Shown: positions 61,202 to 64,000 of the stretch, piece by piece | Layout: each line of letters starts with the position of its first letter | How positions within the stretch are numbered: position 1 is the stretch's first letter | Assembly (NCBI GenBank): GCA_963921425.1 | Contig: OY992835.1 | Span: 19,158,001 to 19,222,000 of the forward strand | Direction of reading: 5' to 3' | Source of the DNA: Dryas octopetala | Taxonomy: Eukaryota > Streptophyta > Magnoliopsida > Rosales > Rosaceae | DNA: 64,000 nt | Position numbers and translations under genes: made by a program | Notes under the pieces: generated by a model | What the model was told of the DNA's origin: nothing | What the model saw: only the letters and a program-made list of their open reading frames with translations | The model's database searches: none

Positions 61202-61295
61202 ATTCTGTAGCATAATGCCAAGTATGTAGTGTAAGAGATGTATCTTGTGTAACTGCTGTATTCAAATGTTTTCAAACTTGAATTATTGTTTCAGC
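61202..61295 (+). terminator. RLK 3' UTR region before the LTR
   Basis: Only ~94 bp separate the receptor-kinase stop from the proposed LTR start. No AATAAA is seen in it. The first good signal, GAATAAAG at about 61408, is inside the LTR, so the receptor transcript may end within the retroelement. Confidence 0.4.
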
Positions 61296-61433
61296 TGATT
61301 GGTCTTCTAGGATTCCTTAAGAATAGGTCTTCCAGTTTTATAGATAATTAAGTCTTAGTTTTATAGATAATTAAGTCTTTTACTTGTATATATCTAGCTG
61401 CTGCTGTGAATAAAGTTTCAAGATTTCCAATCA
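61296..61433 (+). repeat. 5' LTR of Ty1/copia element
   Basis: The proposed LTR starts TGATTGG and ends CCAATCA, a perfect 7 bp inverted pair with TG...CA ends. It contains a direct duplication of a 23 bp unit (TTTTATAGATAATTAAGTCTT core, ~61334-61379), a TATA-like GTATATATC at ~61386 and a poly-A signal GAATAAAG. The primer-binding site TGGTATCAGAGCC (tRNA-iMet) is at 61455-61467. The ~21 bp gap to it is longer than usual, so the true LTR end could be nearer 61453 and the start nearer 61287. The 3' LTR is outside the window. Confidence 0.65.
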
Positions 61434-61515
61434 CCTTTTTGGTTAATCTCTATATGGTATCAGAGCCATAAAATCTCTCCCCTGTTAATCTTTTTTTTTT
61501 TTCCTTCTCAACTCA

Positions 61516-64000
61516 ATGGCAACACCTCACGCCATTCTCACTTCCAACAATCATCAACTCCTCACCATAAACACAGCTGCCCAAACTCCCATCAAACTCA
61601 CCTCCACAAATTATCTTTCTTGGAAAATTCAATTTGAATCCTTATTTGTTGGCTATGATCTTCTGGGGTATATTGATGGTTCCACACCCTGCCCTCCCCA
61701 AACTCTCACCACAGACACTGTCACCAACCCCAATCCAGCCTATCGCACTTGGGTACGCCAAGACAAATTAATTCTGAATGCCATCATTGGCTCTCTTTCT
61801 CCAACTCTTATTTCATTTGTTGCTCGTGCCACCACCTCCAGGGAAGCTTGGAACACCCTCTCCAACACCTATGCCAAACCAACTCGTGGCCGCATCAAGC
61901 AAGTCAAAAATCTTCTGAAAAATCCCAACAAAGGCACTATGACTATCACTGACTTTCTTCACTCAATCAAAGCTCGTTCTGACGAGCTTGCTATTCTAGG
62001 TGCCCCAATGGATGCAGAAGACCTCACTGAAAAAATTCTAGATGGCCTTGGAGAAGAATACAAAGAACTTGTCCGGGCCGTTCAGGCTCGTGACAACCCA
62101 ATCTCGTTTGAGGAGCTTCATGAAAAGCTGCTCTCCTTTGAAGCTTCACTTCCTGTTCACTCAAAGCCCGAGCTTCACCACCCTATTACAGCCAATCCTG
62201 CCAATCGGACATCTTTCACCACCAACAATTGGCGACCCAACCATTCAGGCAACACTTGGCGTCCCAACTCCAATTCCTCCTCTCAACCAGGTCAAACCAC
62301 TTGGCGTCCACCCTCTCAAAATTGGCGGCCATCTTCTACTTCTAGCCCCTCAAACCGCAACAACAATCGGCCTCCACCACGCCCATATCAAGGCTACTGT
62401 CAAGTCTGTGGTGTCCAAGGTCATACTGCCAAGCGTTGTCCATCCTTTCAATTTGTGGCTGTTCAATCCTCCTCTGCTGCTGGATCTCCGGCCAATACCA
62501 GACCGTGGCAACCTCAAGCTCAATTTGCAGCAAGCTCTAACACCAAACCAAATTGGCTACTCGACAGTGGAGCATCCCACCATGTCACTACAGACCTGAG
62601 TAACCTGTCTCTTCACACTCCATATCATGGTTCTGATGATGTTATGATCGGTGATGGTACCAATCTCTCTATCTCTCACACTGGCTCCCTCTCCCTCTCC
62701 TCAACAAACCATTCCTTCACTTTAAATGATGTTCTTTGTGTCCCTAACATGCAAAAGAATTTAATCTCTATCTCTCAATTTTGCTCCTCAAATAATACTT
62801 CTGTTGAATTCTTACCCTCTTGTTTTCATGTGAAGGACCTTAGCACAGGAAGCATTCTCCTGACCGGCGGTACCAACGCAGGCGTGTATGAATGGCCAGC
62901 ATCCTCACCTCCTGTCACTTCCCCAATCTTTGCACTCTCCCACATCAAAACCACTTCTTCAAATTGGCATCACCGCCTTGGTCATCCAGCCTTTCCTATT
63001 TTAAAATTTATTATTTCCAATTATCATTTACAATCTTCTTCTCCCATGCCAAAAGAATTCTCATGTAATGCTTGTCATATTAATAAAAGTCATAAGTTAT
63101 CTTTTTCAAATTCTTCACTTGTCTCTACTAAACCATTGGAAATAATCTTTTCTGATGTATGGACCTCCCCAATTTTGTCGCAAGATGGTTTTAAGTATTA
63201 TGTGATATTTGTTGATCATTTTACCAAATATATATGGTTCTATCCTCTCAAACGAAAATCAGATGTGCATGACATTTTTCAAAAATATAAACCTCTTGTA
63301 GAAAATTACTTCAAACAAAAAATAATCACTCTTTATTCAGACAATGGGGGAGAGTATATCGGTCTTAAACATTTTTTATCTCACCATGGCATCACTCACT
63401 TAACTACACCACCTCATACTCCAGAACACAATGGATACTCAGAAAGAAGACACAGACATATTGTGGAAACTGGCCTGTCTCTCCTTTCTCATGCATCTAT
63501 TCCCACCACATTTTGGCCCCATGCCCTTGCCACTGCCGTTTATTTGATTAATAGAATGCCCACTCCTGGACTTAACTTTACATCTCCATATGAGGCAATT
63601 TTTCAAAAGAGTCCTAACTACTCCAAATTGAAGGTTTTCGGCTGCCTATGTTACCCATGGCTTCGACCATATACATCTCATAAATTAGAACCTAAATCTC
63701 AACCTTGTGTATTTTTGGGATACTCTCTATCCCAAAGTGCTTACATCTGTTTCAATCTCTCCACCTCCAAAACATATGTGTCTCGCCATGTCCAATTTGT
63801 TGAAACTAATTTTCCATATACATCACTCCCTACTGACCTCTCCCATTTAGCCACCACCAATCCAACCCAATGGTTTCCACCTGTCATTCCCATTCCCGTC
63901 CCTACTACCCCGTCGCTGGTCACCACCACGCCATCAGTGGACCGCCCTCAGGAGCTGCTGTCTTCTACAGGTCAGTCACACTTTCATTCCACTGCACCAT
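61516..64000 (+). mobile_element. Ty1/copia retrotransposon gag-protease-integrase, open to window end
   Basis: A single reading frame begins at ATG 61516 (MATPHAILTSNNHQLLTI) and stays open for all remaining ~828 codons. In order: gag (LTSTNYLSWKIQFESLF), CCHC zinc knuckle starting at residue 295 (CQVCGVQGHTAKRC), protease active site DSGA at ~350, the GAG-pre-integrase HHCC finger starting WHHRLGHP at ~484, and integrase catalytic Asp in FSDVW, Asp in YSDNGGEY and Glu in PEHNGYSERRHRHI. The order protease-integrase before reverse transcriptase is diagnostic of Ty1/copia; reverse transcriptase and RNase H should lie beyond the window. No stop or frameshift in this part suggests a recent insertion. 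Same orientation as the receptor kinase upstream. Confidence 0.93.

Noticed and set aside
1-64000. tRNA, rRNA and CRISPR features
   Set aside because: No full tRNA with paired A/B boxes and acceptor stem was seen by eye; no rRNA segments; CRISPR arrays are not expected in plant nuclear DNA and the tandem arrays here lack unique spacers.

Overview
The window is nuclear DNA from a flowering plant, almost certainly a eudicot. Its genes have many introns with GT/AG borders, its intergenic DNA is AT-rich, and it contains plant-only families: a plastid-type 3-phosphoglycerate dehydrogenase, a group C MAP kinase kinase, a TBL acetyltransferase-like protein, an LRR-malectin receptor kinase and type IB CAX exchangers. 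A woody eudicot, perhaps Rosales, is a guess from overall protein similarity. Exon coordinates were worked out by hand; for each complete gene the exon lengths add up to a multiple of three.

Layout. 5-2742 (-): RRM RNA-binding protein, last exon uncertain. 4343-8017 (-): 3-phosphoglycerate dehydrogenase (634 aa). 12615-14969 (-): HOTHEAD-like GMC oxidoreductase, last exon unresolved, divergent from 15956-18361 (+): WSS1A-type DNA-protein crosslink protease (329 aa). 22134-23192 (+): intronless MKK5-like kinase. 25.1-31.2 kb is a repeat island: a ~128 bp tandem array, fold-back elements, MITEs, a CTGCAG palindrome cluster and a captured RBM22-type gene fragment. 32378-36215 and 37498-42042 (+): tandem duplicate of a CAX2/CAX5-like vacuolar cation/H+ exchanger. 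42930-44951 (+): TBL (DUF231) protein. 46.4-51.96 kb: a second repeat island with nested Mutator-like elements, a 1.06 kb hAT-like element and a TRIM-like retroelement. 52375-61201 (+): LRR-VIII-2 receptor kinase with 24 exons and 1028 aa. 61.3 kb to the window end: 5' part of a Ty1/copia element with an open gag-protease-integrase frame.

The strongest observations are two. First, intron 1 of the receptor kinase holds a complete 1235 bp Mutator-like element (52512-53746) with ~190 bp inverted ends and a perfect 9 bp target duplication; it carries an intact two-exon GRF zinc-finger/membrane-anchor gene. Second, the downstream CAX copy keeps a full open frame and clean splice sites but is altered in both ion-binding motifs of the exchanger fold: GNATE becomes LNATE, and the GNAAEH motif loses its Glu-His pair through a 12-nt in-frame deletion. 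It has also lost one intron exactly.

The genes do not form a single pathway. The parts that belong together are the two CAX copies and the repeat families that share ends across the window.
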